Assembly (NCBI RefSeq): GCF_001888055.1
Contig: NZ_LXHZ01000008.1
Span: 1 to 64,000, forward strand
Length of the DNA stretch: 64,000 nt
Source: Rappaport israeli
GTDB lineage: Bacteria > Pseudomonadota > Gammaproteobacteria > Cardiobacteriales > Cardiobacteriaceae
Direction: 5' to 3'
Below are positions 10,212 to 20,365 of the stretch, in pieces (within the stretch, counting starts at the first letter, position 1; every line of letters starts with the position of its first letter). A program made the translations under genes and the position numbers. The notes beneath the pieces were generated by a model. That model worked only from the letters and a program-made list of their open reading frames with translations, did not search any database and had not been told where the DNA came from.

Positions 10212-10331
10212 TTTGTAGCAATGCGCTACTCTATCCTTTTCTCTTTCATAACATACGAAACCGCCAATATTCGCCAATCTTCACTCATAGCGGTATAATC
10301 GCCCGTCCTTTTCATTTTTGGAGCTGTTGCT

Positions 10332-10943
10332 ATGGATATTTATAACCATCTACCTATTCCCATGGTTGTTGAACAAACAGGACGAGGTGAGCGCGCCTAC
10401 GATATCTACTCACGCTTACTTAAAGAGCGCGTGGTTTTTCTTATCGGGCCTGTTAATGATGCAAGCGCTAACCTAGTTGTTGCGCAAATGCTATTTTTAG
10501 AGGCAGAAAACCCTGAGCAAGACATCCATTTTTATATCAATTCACCGGGCGGGTCTGTTACTGCTGGCATGTCGATTTACGACACCATGCAATTTATTAA
10601 GCCTGATGTTAGCACTATGGTGCTTGGACAAGCTGCTAGTATGGGCGCATTTTTACTTGCCTCAGGTGCAGCTGGAAAACGTCAAGCGCTTCCCAATTCC
10701 CGCGTGATGATTCACCAACCATTAGGCGGTTTCCAAGGTCAAGCAAGTGATATCGATATTCATGCCCGCGAAATTCTCTACATTCGCGAACGCCTCAATA
10801 AATTACTTGCCCATCATACTGGACAATCATTAGAAACGATTGAACGCGACACCGAGCGCGACAACTTTATGAGCGCTGAACGTGCTAAAGAATATGGGCT
10901 TGTCGATAGCATCATCACAAAACGCAGCGAACTCAGCCAGTAA
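10332..10943 (+). CDS. clpP: ATP-dependent Clp protease proteolytic subunit
   Basis: Tetradecameric serine protease that degrades unfolded substrates delivered by ClpX or ClpA. The catalytic triad is visible: Ser103 in GQAASMGAF, His128 in MIHQPLGG and Asp177 in TERDNFMS. The 203-residue length is typical. The start follows TTTTTGGAG. clpX is next, 112 bases downstream after a hairpin. Confidence 0.97.
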   Translation: MDIYNHLPIPMVVEQTGRGERAYDIYSRLLKERVVFLIGPVNDASANLVVAQMLFLEAENPEQDIHFYINSPGGSVTAGMSIYDTMQFIKPDVSTMVLGQAASMGAFLLASGAAGKRQALPNSRVMIHQPLGGFQGQASDIDIHAREILYIRERLNKLLAHHTGQSLETIERDTERDNFMSAERAKEYGLVDSIITKRSELSQ

Positions 10944-10963
10944 TTAATCTCTCAATAGTTATT

Positions 10964-10994
10964 CAAGGAGCGGTCTATTTTGTCTTGCTCCTTG
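10964..10994 (+). terminator. Stem-loop between clpP and clpX
   Basis: CAAGGAGC at 10964-10971 pairs perfectly with GCTCCTTG at 10987-10994 around a 15-base loop. A short A/T tract (AAATCTTTT) follows. It may act as a partial terminator or an mRNA stabiliser that sets the clpP:clpX ratio. Confidence 0.5.
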
Positions 10995-11055
10995 AAATCT
11001 TTTGCCTAATCCCCATTAAGGCTTTCATTGATACATTATTCTTTTCGGAGCACTT

Positions 11056-12311
11056 ATGAGCCAACCAACCTGTTCTTTTTGTCAAAAATCTAAAGACGAA
11101 GTCAACCGCCTGATTGAAGGCGCTGATGGCAGTTGCATTTGTGATGAATGTATCATTTTATGTGAAAAAATGCTCAGTGAAGACCTTAAAGCCTTTGAGA
11201 TGGATGATAAAGAAGAAGCTTTTACGTTTAATCTAAAATCTCTCCCAACTCCCTCACAAATTAAAAACTATCTAGACGACTACATTATCGGACAAACTCA
11301 AGCCAAAAAAGCACTGGCTGTTGCCGTTTACAATCACTACAAACGTTTAAAACTCAATCAAGACAAATCTATAGAGGATGAAGTAGAGATTGGCAAAAGT
11401 AATATTTTAATGATTGGTTCTACAGGTTCGGGCAAAACTCTTCTTGCCCAAACACTGGCCAAAAGCTTAGATGTCCCCTTTGCTATCGCTGATGCTACCG
11501 CACTCACCGAGGCGGGCTATGTGGGCGAGGATGTGGAAACTGTTTTACAGAAATTATTAGTTAGCTGTGATCATGATGTAGAGAAAGCGCAAAGAGGCAT
11601 TATTTATATTGATGAAATCGATAAAATCGCGCGCAAAGGCGAAAATATGTCCATTACCCGCGACGTCTCTGGTGAAGGCGTGCAACAAGCCCTACTCAAA
11701 CTCATTGAAGGCACAAATGCTGCGGTCCCCCCAAAAGGCGGACGCAAACACCCTCAGCAAGAGCTTACACAAATAGACACCACCAATATCTTATTCATTT
11801 GTGGGGGCGCTTTTGCTGGACTTGAAAAAATCATTGCCAAACGTACCGACCAAGGCGGTATTGGTTTTGGCGCTACTGTGCAAAGTAAAAATGCTCTAGA
11901 TAACCCCACAAGCGACGTTTTAAAACGCGTTGAGCCAGAGGATTTAGTGAAGTTTGGGTTAATCCAGAGTTTGTTGGACGTCTGCCTATCATTGCACTAC
12001 TTGATACTTTAGATGAAAAAGCACTTATCCGCATTCTCACCGAACCCAAAAATGCCATTATCCGTCAATTTAAAAAAATCTTTGGTTATGAAAATGTCGA
12101 ATTAGAATTTGAACCACAAGCGCTCAATGCCATCGCCAAAAAAGCCATAGAGCGCAAAACAGGCGCCAGAGGCTTACGTTCTATTGTCGAGCAAACGCTA
12201 CTTGATACCATGTTTGATCTTCCAGACCAAACTGATATTGAAAAAATCATCATCACCGAAACCAGCATTAACAATACCGCCAGCCCCACCATTATCCGCA
12301 AAACCGCCTAA
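11056..12311 (+). CDS. clpX: Clp protease ATP-binding unfoldase ClpX (one frameshift)
   Basis: Hexameric AAA+ unfoldase that feeds ClpP. An N-terminal zinc finger (C6, C9 and the later CICDEC pair) precedes Walker [13 protein letters not shown], the Walker B region [11 protein letters not shown] and sensor motifs. Near 11964-11965 the frame is lost; one extra C there changes LIQSLLD to [15 protein letters not shown], the invariant ClpX continuation, and the frame then runs to the TAA at 12309-12311. The joined product is about 418 residues, normal for the family. As ClpX and the whole region are otherwise well conserved, a sequencing error is likely. lon starts 11 bases downstream. Confidence 0.92.
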
Positions 12312-12322
12312 AGGAACCGCTT

Positions 12323-14713
12323 ATGAGTAAAAATTATTATCCCGCACTCCCTCTACGCGATGTTGTTGTTTATCCTCATGTTATCGTGCCACTTTTTATT
12401 GGACGTGAAAAATCTATTGCAGCCATAGATCATTGCATGGAGAGCGACCAACAACTCCTCCTTGTCCCCCAACGCGACCCTAAACAACTAGAACCAGAAA
12501 TAGATGACCTCTACACCCTCGCCACACTTGGGCGCATCGTACAAATGGCAAAATTAAGCGACGGCACCATTAAAGTACTTGTTGAAGGATTAGAGCGCGT
12601 TAAAATCCAAAATTGGCGAGATAACGATATCTTCTTAAGCGCTAACACGCTTAGCTTAAACGAACGTGAAGATAGCGCCTCATACGAAGAATTTCAAAGA
12701 TTAACCCATGTCGCTATTAAACAATTCGAGCGCTATTTAAAAGAACGCGATAAAAATGCCGATGCGCTCATTGAAACCTTAAAACAACTTGAAAGCCCTG
12801 CACGCATTGTAGATACCATTGCTGCGCACCTTGAGTTAGAAGTTGAGCAACGCATTGATATTTTAGGGCTACTAGATGTTCAGGAACGCGCAGAACGTCT
12901 ACTTGTATTACTTGAACAAGAGCTTGAAAAAACCGAGCTAGAAAAAAGCATCCGCAAGCGCGTCAAACAACAAATGGAACGCAATCAGCGTGAGTACTAT
13001 CTCAACGAGCAAATGAAAGCCATCCAAAAAGAACTAGGCGATATGGACGAAGCGCTCAATGAAACCGAGCAACTCGAACAAGATATTATCGATGCAAAAA
13101 TGCCCGAAGAAGCGCACCGAAAATCCATTGCAGAACTTAATAAACTTAAGCAAATGTCGCCCATGTCTTCAGAAGCCAATGTGATTCGTAACTATCTTGA
13201 ATGGATGATTGATTTCCCTTGGTCAAAAAAACGGCGCGCTCATTATGACCTAGAGCGTACAGAAACTGTCCTTGAAAGAGATCACTATGGGCTAAAAGAT
13301 GTCAAAGAGCGCATTGTTGAATATCTTGCTGTGCAAAAACGCAGTAAAAACAACAGTAAAGCGCCCATCATCTGCCTTGTTGGTCCTCCAGGGGTTGGTA
13401 AAACCTCACTAGGAAAATCCATCGCTGAAGCCACAGGACGCGATTTTGACCGCATTTCACTAGGCGGCGTACACGATGAAGCGGAAATCCGCGGACATCG
13501 CCGCACCTATATTGGCGCTCTGCCTGGAAAACTTGTACAAAAACTCAGCAAACTGGGCAGTAATAACCCCGTTATCCTCCTTGATGAAATCGATAAAATA
13601 GGGCATGACCACCGTGGCGACCCTGCCTCAGCACTTTTAGAAGTACTTGATCCTGCACAAAATAATACTTTTAATGACCACTATTTAGAAACTGATGTGG
13701 ATCTTTCCAAAGTGTTATTTATCGCCACCGCCAACACACTCAACATTCCTGCGCCTTTGCTAGATCGCATGGAAATTATCCGCCTAGCAGGCTACACCAC
13801 ACAAGAAAAAATCCAAATTGCTGAGCGCTATATTATCCCTAGACAGCGCAAAGAAAATTTCTTAAACAAAAAAGAATTTATCCTAAAAGATAATCTCATA
13901 GAAACCATTATAGAAAACTATACGCGCGAAGCGGGTGTGCGCAATCTAGAGCGCGAAATAGGCAAACTCGCACGCAAAGCCGTACGCAAATTGCACCAAA
14001 AAGAAACTAACAGCGTTACCATTACCCACGACAATCTCGAAGATTTTTTAGGCATTGCCAAATACCAGCGCAACGAAGAACAATTTAAAAATCGTATTGG
14101 TAGCGTCAACGGACTGGCTTGGACTTCTGTTGGTGGCGAACTCCTTCAAATTGAAACGGCAGTTTTCTCAGGTAAAGGCAAACTCCAACTTACAGGACAG
14201 ATGGGCGATGTTATGAAAGAAAGCGTTCATGCCGCCCTTTCTGTCGTTAGAAGTTATCTTGATAAACATGACCCCACCTTTAAATTTAACGACCACGACC
14301 TCCATATGCACATGCCAGAAGGCGCCACCCCCAAAGACGGGCCCAGCGCAGGCATTGGAATGGCAACCGCCCTACTCTCTGCATTTACAGAAATCCCAGT
14401 GCGGGGCGATATTGCCATGACAGGAGAAATCACCCTACATGGACATGTGCTTGCCATCGGTGGGCTAAAAGAAAAACTCCTTGCCGCACAACGAAGCAAA
14501 ATGAAAACAGTACTTATCCCAAAAGATAACGTAAAAGACCTGCGCGATATCGACCAAGAAGTCCTTAATGCACTAGAAATTATTAGCGTTAAAAGCATTG
14601 AACAAGTCTTTGAGCACGCGCTAGAGCCTCACGCACTCCCCCTAACAGAGCGCATAGGCAAGCATAAAACCCTAAAAAAACCCATTGAAACAAGGAATGA
14701 TAAACATCATTAA
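12323..14713 (+). CDS. lon: ATP-dependent protease La (Lon)
   Basis: Soluble hexameric AAA+ serine protease that removes damaged and short-lived regulatory proteins. It has an N-terminal substrate-binding LON domain (about 5-200), a coiled-coil linker, the AAA+ module (Walker [10 protein letters not shown] about 354; Walker [11 protein letters not shown]) and a C-terminal protease domain. The Ser-Lys dyad is Ser675 in PKDGPSAG and Lys716 in GGLKEKLL. Length is 796 (E. coli 784). AAGGAAC precedes the start. The clpP-clpX-lon-hup order is the classic arrangement. Confidence 0.97.
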   Translation: MSKNYYPALPLRDVVVYPHVIVPLFIGREKSIAAIDHCMESDQQLLLVPQRDPKQLEPEIDDLYTLATLGRIVQMAKLSDGTIKVLVEGLERVKIQNWRDNDIFLSANTLSLNEREDSASYEEFQRLTHVAIKQFERYLKERDKNADALIETLKQLESPARIVDTIAAHLELEVEQRIDILGLLDVQERAERLLVLLEQELEKTELEKSIRKRVKQQMERNQREYYLNEQMKAIQKELGDMDEALNETEQLEQDIIDAKMPEEAHRKSIAELNKLKQMSPMSSEANVIRNYLEWMIDFPWSKKRRAHYDLERTETVLERDHYGLKDVKERIVEYLAVQKRSKNNSKAPIICLVGPPGVGKTSLGKSIAEATGRDFDRISLGGVHDEAEIRGHRRTYIGALPGKLVQKLSKLGSNNPVILLDEIDKIGHDHRGDPASALLEVLDPAQNNTFNDHYLETDVDLSKVLFIATANTLNIPAPLLDRMEIIRLAGYTTQEKIQIAERYIIPRQRKENFLNKKEFILKDNLIETIIENYTREAGVRNLEREIGKLARKAVRKLHQKETNSVTITHDNLEDFLGIAKYQRNEEQFKNRIGSVNGLAWTSVGGELLQIETAVFSGKGKLQLTGQMGDVMKESVHAALSVVRSYLDKHDPTFKFNDHDLHMHMPEGATPKDGPSAGIGMATALLSAFTEIPVRGDIAMTGEITLHGHVLAIGGLKEKLLAAQRSKMKTVLIPKDNVKDLRDIDQEVLNALEIISVKSIEQVFEHALEPHALPLTERIGKHKTLKKPIETRNDKHH

Positions 14714-14721
14714 ATCCATAT

Positions 14722-14850
14722 AAGACTAAGCAAAACAATCGCATAAATTGGCAAAATTCCACAGACAGCCATTTGATTTTATTGCCATTAAAATCATTGA
14801 CTTTTTAGCAACACGCCAATAAAAAATCTCAGCTCATTTTGCTTAGTCTT
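14722..14850. repeat. 129-bp concentric inverted-repeat element between lon and hupB
   Basis: Three nested inverted repeats share one centre near 14785. The outer 14-base arms (14722-14735 and 14837-14850) are perfect. The middle six-base arms are ATTGGC at 14747-14752 and GCCAAT at 14815-14820. The inner eight-base arms are TGATTTTA at 14774-14781 and TAAAATCA at 14789-14796, around a seven-base loop. This is either a MITE-like insertion with terminal inverted repeats or a structured RNA/terminator for lon. No clear target duplication or long T-run is visible. Confidence 0.6.
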
Positions 14851-14866
14851 TGAAAGTAAAAAAAGT

Positions 14867-14895
14867 TTGACACAACAACCCCTAATCGGTATAAA
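14867..14895 (+). promoter_or_regulatory. Strong sigma-70 promoter of hupB
   Basis: A consensus TTGACA at 14867-14872 and TATAAA at 14890-14895 are spaced by 17 bases, upstream of hupB by about 60 bases. This suits a highly expressed nucleoid protein. Confidence 0.85.
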
Positions 14896-14906
14896 ATCCA
14901 CCCCGT

Positions 14907-14921
14907 CGATGCCAAGCATCG
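14907..14921 (+). promoter_or_regulatory. Short hairpin in the hupB leader
   Basis: CGATGC and GCATCG pair around CAA just downstream of the predicted transcription start. A 5' terminal hairpin of this type often stabilises mRNA; no ligand function can be claimed. Confidence 0.4.
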
Positions 14922-14957
14922 AACCAAGTTTTTAACTCCATATAAAGGTAACAGGAT

Positions 14958-15233
14958 ATGAATAAGACGGAACTCGTAGACGCCATTGCAGAAGATGCAG
15001 GAATCACCAAAGCGCAAGCTGGCAAAGCACTAGATTCAATTATTGATAACATCACCAACACCCTACAAAAAGGCGACAAAGTCACTTTAATTGGTTTTGG
15101 TACATTTGAACCACGCAAACGCGCAGCTCGTGATGGACACAATCCTAAAACTAAAGAAGCCATCAAAATTCCAGCCAGCGTCTCAGCAGGCTTTAAAGCG
15201 GGCAAAAAACTAAAAGATGCATTAAACGACTAA
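14958..15233 (+). CDS. hupB: DNA-binding protein HU (beta type)
   Basis: Histone-like dimer that bends and packs DNA. It is 91 residues long with the family core [20 protein letters not shown] followed by [13 protein letters not shown], the DNA-minor-groove arm and signature. TAAAGGTAACAG precedes the ATG. Position after lon matches E. coli hupB. It marks the end of the conserved block before the accessory region. Confidence 0.96.
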   Translation: MNKTELVDAIAEDAGITKAQAGKALDSIIDNITNTLQKGDKVTLIGFGTFEPRKRAARDGHNPKTKEAIKIPASVSAGFKAGKKLKDALND

Positions 15234-15254
15234 TGTATCGCCATCATCTCTATA

Positions 15255-15283
15255 AAGCAATGCCACAACGCATTGCTTTTTTA
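15255..15283 (+). terminator. Rho-independent terminator after hupB
   Basis: AAAGCAATG and CATTGCTTT form a nine-base stem around CCACAACG, followed by TTTTT. It also lies immediately past the stop of the convergent XRE gene and could serve both. Confidence 0.82.
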
Positions 15284-15284
15284 A

Positions 15285-15632
15285 TTACTTTCTTTTGTGA
15301 TACCACAACACCATCGCCTCAACAATCTCAAGCAGCTGCAAACGCTCCCTCTCTTCAAGACCTGTTAATAACCTCATAATCCGCCTTGCTTGATCACCCA
15401 TCAAAAAACTTCCATCGCCTAACAAACTAGCCACATCGCACTGAAAAATATCCGCCAACTCCAATAAACGCATAGCCGAAGGCACAATTATCCCACGCTC
15501 CATACGCGAAACCGCATCATTGCTAATATTGAGTAACTCCGCCACTTGTGCCTGAGTCAAACCAGCGGTCTGACGATATTTTGCAATAGCGCGCCCAATT
15601 TCTTTTATTGATTCTGAATAATCCTGCCGCAA
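15285..15632 (-). CDS. XRE-family helix-turn-helix regulator
   Basis: A 115-residue DNA-binding protein with an N-terminal Cro/C1-type HTH (about 12-66: AKYRQTAGLTQAQVAELLNI, then SNDAVSRMERG). A short helical C-terminal region of unknown role follows. The start is a TTG at 15632 directly downstream of a very strong GGGAGGTGAGC Shine-Dalgarno; no ATG fits. It is convergent with hupB and divergent from the WYL gene, with a perfect dyad in the gap. Its targets are unknown; it may regulate the adjacent accessory cluster. Confidence 0.85.
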   Translation of the reverse strand: MRQDYSESIKEIGRAIAKYRQTAGLTQAQVAELLNISNDAVSRMERGIIVPSAMRLLELADIFQCDVASLLGDGSFLMGDQARRIMRLLTGLEERERLQLLEIVEAMVLWYHKRK

Positions 15633-15691
15633 AGCTCACCTCCCTAAAAGTTAGGCAACATCATTGGACATTAACGACTTGATAAACAGTG

Positions 15692-15708
15692 AGTATAAGT
15701 TCTATACT
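15692..15708. promoter_or_regulatory. Candidate operator dyad AGTATA-N5-TATACT
   Basis: A perfect six-base inverted repeat with a five-base spacer lies in the 212-bp divergent gap between the XRE and WYL regulator genes, 60 bases upstream of the XRE start. Size and symmetry fit an XRE dimer site. A possible WYL promoter (CTGTCA, 16 bases, TATACA) lies nearer the WYL gene. Confidence 0.4.
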
Positions 15709-15844
15709 AAGACTTTAATTCTTAAAAATAGCCTCATGTTTTGTCCTTACTTGCACATAAAACGCAAAAAAATTTCTAACAAGCGACACAACCTGTCATT
15801 CCCTCTTGTTACACTATACAAATCTAATGAACCACTGAAGAATC

Positions 15845-16735
15845 ATGACCTCTAAAAAACACGATACGCTCGCTTTTCGCCTAGGAGATATTCTCGTAAA
15901 GCTCAATACAGGCGAACGCATCGACATTCACGCCCTAGCGCAAGAATATCAAGTTCATATCCGCACCCTACAACGCGACCTCAATGAGCGCCTCACCATG
16001 CTAGCCTATACCGAAGCAGGCCCGCGCTACTACCGCATCGACAAAAACAAACAAGGTCATTTAAATCAAGAAGAAATCAAACGCATTGCACGTTTTGCCA
16101 GCATACAAGAACTCTTCCCAGAAGTAGACCGACGCTTTTTCCAAGAAAAACTCCAACAAAGCATCACCATAAAAGGCTTTCAATACGAAAATATCCGCCA
16201 CAAACAAAAAGAATTCGACACCATCACTCAAGCCATTAAACAACAACAATATATTAACTTTACCTATACCAAAGTCCGCTCCAAAGACAGCAAAACCTAT
16301 CAAATAGAGCCCTATCACCTCGTTAATAAAAATGGCATTTGGTATCTTGTTGGGCTTGATAATGGGAAAGAAAAAAGCTTCTGTTTTAATCAAATCAGCA
16401 ATCTTGCGCTAGAAAAGCAAACTTTCACCTTAGATACCGCCCTACTCGATAAAATCCGCCAAACTGACAGTATTTTTCTTGGCAGTCAAATCAGCGAAAT
16501 TATTATTAAAATTGCCCCTAGAGCCGCAGGCTATTTTAAACGCAGAAACCTCCTGCCAAACCAAGAAACCATCCGCGAACTAGAAGACGGCAGCCTACTA
16601 CTTGCCTGCAAAAACGTCAGCCCCATGGAAGTTGTCCCTATTGTGCAATATTGGATACCCCATGCACACATCATCAGCCCCAGTGAAATCCAACAGCAGA
16701 TGGAAAACACATTAAAACAATATTTAAATTATTAA
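15845..16735 (+). CDS. WYL-domain transcriptional regulator
   Basis: A 296-residue regulator with an N-terminal winged HTH (about 5-65, LAQEYQVHIRTLQRDLNERL) and a WYL domain (about 120-190) with the core IEPYHLVNKNGIWYLVG. A C-terminal WYL-associated extension (about 210-290) follows. WYL proteins sense ligands, often nucleic acids or nucleotides, and frequently repress phage-defence operons (BrxR, CapW). Here the gene heads a co-directional cluster: the next start is 14 bases downstream. That suggests autoregulation of the cluster; the ligand is unknown. Confidence 0.9.
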   Translation: MTSKKHDTLAFRLGDILVKLNTGERIDIHALAQEYQVHIRTLQRDLNERLTMLAYTEAGPRYYRIDKNKQGHLNQEEIKRIARFASIQELFPEVDRRFFQEKLQQSITIKGFQYENIRHKQKEFDTITQAIKQQQYINFTYTKVRSKDSKTYQIEPYHLVNKNGIWYLVGLDNGKEKSFCFNQISNLALEKQTFTLDTALLDKIRQTDSIFLGSQISEIIIKIAPRAAGYFKRRNLLPNQETIRELEDGSLLLACKNVSPMEVVPIVQYWIPHAHIISPSEIQQQMENTLKQYLNY

Positions 16736-16749
16736 ATTCAAGGAAAAAA

Positions 16750-18307
16750 ATGAAAGATAAAAAACTACTCTCCGCAAAAAAACAGAAGATAATCAAACTG
16801 GCAACACTGTTAATATCCTAACTGCCACTGCAAATATCCAGACCATTCAACGCTTTGGAGAAGCCGCAAGGCAGTCTTTAGTTGCCTATAGTGGCTACGA
16901 TGGAAAGACCGACCAATTTATGGCAAGTAGTTTAAAAAAAATATATACCCACAAAATCAATCCAGATTTTATAAAACAAAATATAAAGCAACAAGCTGGA
17001 TACGCAGCAGAGACAATAAGCACAGCAAGACGTAATGCAGAAAGCGAAATTAATGGGAATGGTATATTCGCTTCCCGCAGCGAAGACATATCAGGATTTG
17101 GAAAAAATCACAATATTGTTGATATAGTTGAAACAAAAAATGGAGAAATTATTGCCAGATCTCAGCAAAAATTTGTAACTGACACCAAAGCGCTACTAAG
17201 AAAAATAGCCAGAGGCAAAGGCGGTGGAAAAACTGATTTTTCCCGATATCTTGAAGTTGATTATTTAGATGTTCCGTCAGAACAAGTGGAAGAGATGAAA
17301 GAATTTTGCCAGAAAGAAGCAAAAATCTTTATTCAAACAAGCTGAACATGCAAAGCTCAAGGGCGATATCGATCTTGCAAATAGTTTAAAAAAAAGATGC
17401 AGAGAATTATCAATCTTTAGAAAATAAAATCAGAGACTCAAAACTCACAACAGATGAAGCTATTTATGCACGTCTTAATCCTAAAACATTCACCGCAAAA
17501 GAAATAATAAAAACTAGCCATCAATCTGGAATAGAAGGGGCAAAAACGGGCGCCTTGATTGGTGGAAGCATTAGTATACTTACAAACCTAATAGCCACAA
17601 GTACTGGTAAAAAAGAATTAAAAGAAGCCATCCTAGATAGCGCTAAAGAAACCGCTATTGCTGCAGGCGTTGGATATGGCACCAATTTTTCAGGTTCAAC
17701 CATAAAAGCCTTTCTACAACAATCAACCAATCAAGGGCTTAAAAAACTCTCTAATACCTCATTTCCTGCCATGGTGGTGTCAACCTGTTTAGCAGCGGGT
17801 AGAAGCATTCGTAAATATGCCGAAGGTGAAATTAATGCCACGGAAATGACGCAAGAAATGAGCTTAACCGTCTCAGGCATGTTATCCGCCTCATCTTTTG
17901 CAGCTATCGGACAACTTGCAATTCCAGTGCCTGTTTTAGGAGCAATGATTGGCAGTCTAATTGGCTACACATTAACCAACACGTTCTATCAAAGTTTTTT
18001 TGATGTATTAAAGAATAAAAATTTATCTATCGAACGCAGAAGACAAATAGAACAAGATTGCGAAATTGCCAAACAATCGGCTTTAGAATTCGAGCGAAGA
18101 GTCAAAGATATTTTTGCACAACGTGTGCAAGAACTTGAACACTACAGCAGTAAAATGTTTGCAGCACTAGATAATCCTAACAGCTCTATAGAGGAATTTA
18201 CTACTGCCATGAATGATTTTGCCAATATTCTAGGCAAAAAACTAAGTATTAATAGCATAGCTGAACTAGACGCTATTATGCTATCTGATGAGCCCTTAAT
18301 TTTTTAA
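16750..18307 (+). CDS. Uncharacterised glycine-zipper membrane protein (three frameshifts)
   Basis: A hypothetical protein of about 518 residues once three single-base lesions are allowed for: an A missing in 16776-16782, and an extra A in each of 17335-17337 and 17388-17395. The N-terminal half is soluble and charged, with RKIARGKGGGKTDFSRYLEVDY. Around residues 260-420 come Gly/Ala-rich hydrophobic segments (GAKTGALIGGSISIL, VPVLGAMIGSLIGYTL) typical of glycine zippers, then a helical tail. AAGGAAA precedes the ATG. It reads like a widespread uncharacterised family found beside TerB-like genes, but I cannot name it. Given its place behind a WYL regulator it may be a membrane-active effector; that is inference. 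Confidence 0.7.
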
Positions 18308-18327
18308 ATCAAACTATAGGAGGAATT

Positions 18328-19038
18328 ATGTTTTTAAAAGACTTATCCAGTAATGAGGCGAAACAGTTATTTGGGGATTTATCTCTTATTGTCTGTATGG
18401 CAAGTGGTGATAAAGAAACTGCTGCTGATTTTGTAAAAGAGGAATTACAAGCTAAGGATAAATATTTTTACAATGAAGACTATTACACGCAATTTTATGT
18501 TGCAATTAGTCAAGAAGAAATTGATATGTATTTATTGTATAGGTCTGAATTAAATAGCGGAAGTTTTGATGGAGACAGTTATAATAGCTTTGACTATGAT
18601 GGGAATTTTCTTGAAAGAATAATAAATAGAATATCTGAGGATACTTTAGAGCAATATAAAGACAATCCACAAATTAAACAACAAGCCATGCAGGTGCTCG
18701 CCTCAGAAAAAGAGGATTTATTTAATATTACACCAGAGCTTATTCAGCATATTATTCTTTTACTACCAGAAGTGAGGCAACAAATCCTTACAAAATCTGC
18801 AAGGGAATTAATAAAGAATAAAGACCGTTATCTAACTACTAAAGATAAAAAAATACTTCTTTTTGAACTCATTGGCATAGGCTATAGTAGTGGTCAATTT
18901 GAGCAAGAAGAACGTTTTATTATTGAAGAAATCTGCAATCTATTGACTGTTGATTTTCAATACATAAATGATTTTGAAGATATATTACAACGCATGTTGC
19001 CAATTAATTTAGAAGCTTATCAAATAATTAACGAATAA
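18328..19038 (+). CDS. TerB-like protein
   Basis: A 236-residue acidic soluble protein. The C-terminal 75 residues look like a TerB (tellurite-resistance) helical domain: DKKILLFELIGIGYSSGQF then EQEERFIIEEICNLL, with the acidic residues usual for the family's metal site. The N-terminal part has no recognisable domain. A perfect AGGAGG precedes the ATG, and spacing to the preceding gene is 20 bases. TerB domains occur in stress and phage-response modules tied to membranes; a linking role between the two flanking membrane proteins is my inference. Confidence 0.75.
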   Translation: MFLKDLSSNEAKQLFGDLSLIVCMASGDKETAADFVKEELQAKDKYFYNEDYYTQFYVAISQEEIDMYLLYRSELNSGSFDGDSYNSFDYDGNFLERIINRISEDTLEQYKDNPQIKQQAMQVLASEKEDLFNITPELIQHIILLLPEVRQQILTKSARELIKNKDRYLTTKDKKILLFELIGIGYSSGQFEQEERFIIEEICNLLTVDFQYINDFEDILQRMLPINLEAYQIINE

Positions 19039-19047
19039 GGAGTATTT

Positions 19048-20046
19048 ATGCCCATCCCTTTACTTATCGGTGTTGCTGTTGGTGCAGTAGGATTATATAA
19101 AGCAGGTAAAGCCATTTCAGATAATAGTACTGCAGACGACGTCAACGAATCAGCACAGTCCATTGTCAATAAAGCTGAAGAGCGTTTGGAACGTTCTCGT
19201 ACTGAGTGCAAAGAGACTCTAGATGAACTTGGCAAACGTAAGGCTGATATTTTAAGAATTAACATAAAGAATTTTATCGATGTATTTAAACAAATATATG
19301 GTAGAGCAGAATTAGCTGAGCAGCAAAATATAGACAACTTTGATTTAAAAGAATTTGACTATATATTGCAAGAAATGCAAGAAAATATCTCTTTCATTAT
19401 CTCTTCAGGCTTAGGTGTTGGTGGAGGGGTAGCAAGTGGCGCTATAACCGCCTTTGGTGCTTATAGCGCTACTATGGCATTTGCAACTGCAAGCACAGGA
19501 ACAGCCATTAGCAGTTTAAGCGGTGCAGCAGCAACAAATGCTACTTTAGCATGGCTAGGCGGTGGCTCCATTGCTGCTGGTGGCGGTGGTGTTGCTGCTG
19601 GAACCTTAGCTCTAGGCGCACTTGCGGCAGGACCCGCTCTATTGGTTGCTGGCTGGTATATGGGCGCAAAAGCCGAAGAAAAATTAAATGATGCTTACAG
19701 CAATAAAGCACAAGCAGAAAAATATGCTGCAGATGTTCGCGCCGCCAATGCCGTTAGCAATGGCATCCGCGATGTAGCACGCAAAGGCATTGAAATTTTA
19801 TCGCAATTAAGTAAACATTCTCGCCGCAATCTTAATGAACTTAAAAAAGTCATTGAAGAACAAGGCAAAGACTATAGTAAATATGATAAAGAAGCTAAAG
19901 ATATTGTGATGAAAAATGCTAAAATCACTCAAGTCATTAAAGCAGCAATAGAAACGCCTATTTTAGATAAAGAAGGTAATCTAATTCAATCAGCCGCTGA
20001 TAAATTTAATCAGTTAAAATTTGATATAGAAAAAACAGAAAATTAA
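19048..20046 (+). CDS. Uncharacterised glycine-rich membrane protein
   Basis: A 332-residue protein. An N-terminal GVAVGAVGLYKAGKAI segment is followed by a coiled coil (about 35-110), then a long Gly/Ala/Ser-rich hydrophobic block (about 118-210) containing STGTAISSLSGAAATNATLA and GGGSIAAGGGG, and a charged helical tail. I recall the TGTAISSLSGAAATN-type block in many uncharacterised bacterial proteins, but no function is established. AAGGAG precedes the ATG, ten bases after the TerB gene. Likely inserts in or spans a membrane; a pore-like action is possible but unproven. Confidence 0.75.
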   Translation: MPIPLLIGVAVGAVGLYKAGKAISDNSTADDVNESAQSIVNKAEERLERSRTECKETLDELGKRKADILRINIKNFIDVFKQIYGRAELAEQQNIDNFDLKEFDYILQEMQENISFIISSGLGVGGGVASGAITAFGAYSATMAFATASTGTAISSLSGAAATNATLAWLGGGSIAAGGGGVAAGTLALGALAAGPALLVAGWYMGAKAEEKLNDAYSNKAQAEKYAADVRAANAVSNGIRDVARKGIEILSQLSKHSRRNLNELKKVIEEQGKDYSKYDKEAKDIVMKNAKITQVIKAAIETPILDKEGNLIQSAADKFNQLKFDIEKTEN

Positions 20047-20059
20047 TTTCTTAATTCTT

Positions 20060-20338
20060 GTGAAAATAGAAGAAGATTTTCCTTGTAATGCCTGCGGATT
20101 ATGTTGCCGACTTGTCGGCACTAATCCGCAAACCGCTTTTTTAGATAGAGGCGATGGCATTTGTCAGCATTTAGATGTACAAAGCAATTTATGCACCATA
20201 TATTCCGAACGTCCATTAATTTGTAGAGTAAAAGACTATTATAAAGCCTACTTAACAAAACAATTAACTTGGCAAGAATTCATTAAAATAAATAGCGATA
20301 TCTGTAAAAAATTACAAGATAACGATCCTAATAAATAA
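20060..20338 (+). CDS. YkgJ-family cysteine-cluster protein
   Basis: A 92-residue protein with the family pattern CNACGLCC at residues 9-16 and further cysteines in GICQH, NLCTIY and LICRV, predicted to bind Zn or an Fe-S cluster. The start is GTG at 20060, 13 bases after the preceding stop, with a weak ribosome site. YkgJ proteins have no settled function; some are linked to protein modification. Here it is part of the WYL cluster. Confidence 0.85.
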   Translation: MKIEEDFPCNACGLCCRLVGTNPQTAFLDRGDGICQHLDVQSNLCTIYSERPLICRVKDYYKAYLTKQLTWQEFIKINSDICKKLQDNDPNK

Positions 20339-20365
20339 GATTATTTTTTTATTAAAAGATGTAAT

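Noticed and set aside
15664-15855. 63-codon TTG-started frame before the WYL gene
   Set aside because: No ribosome site, overlaps the candidate operator and runs into the WYL start; not protein-like.
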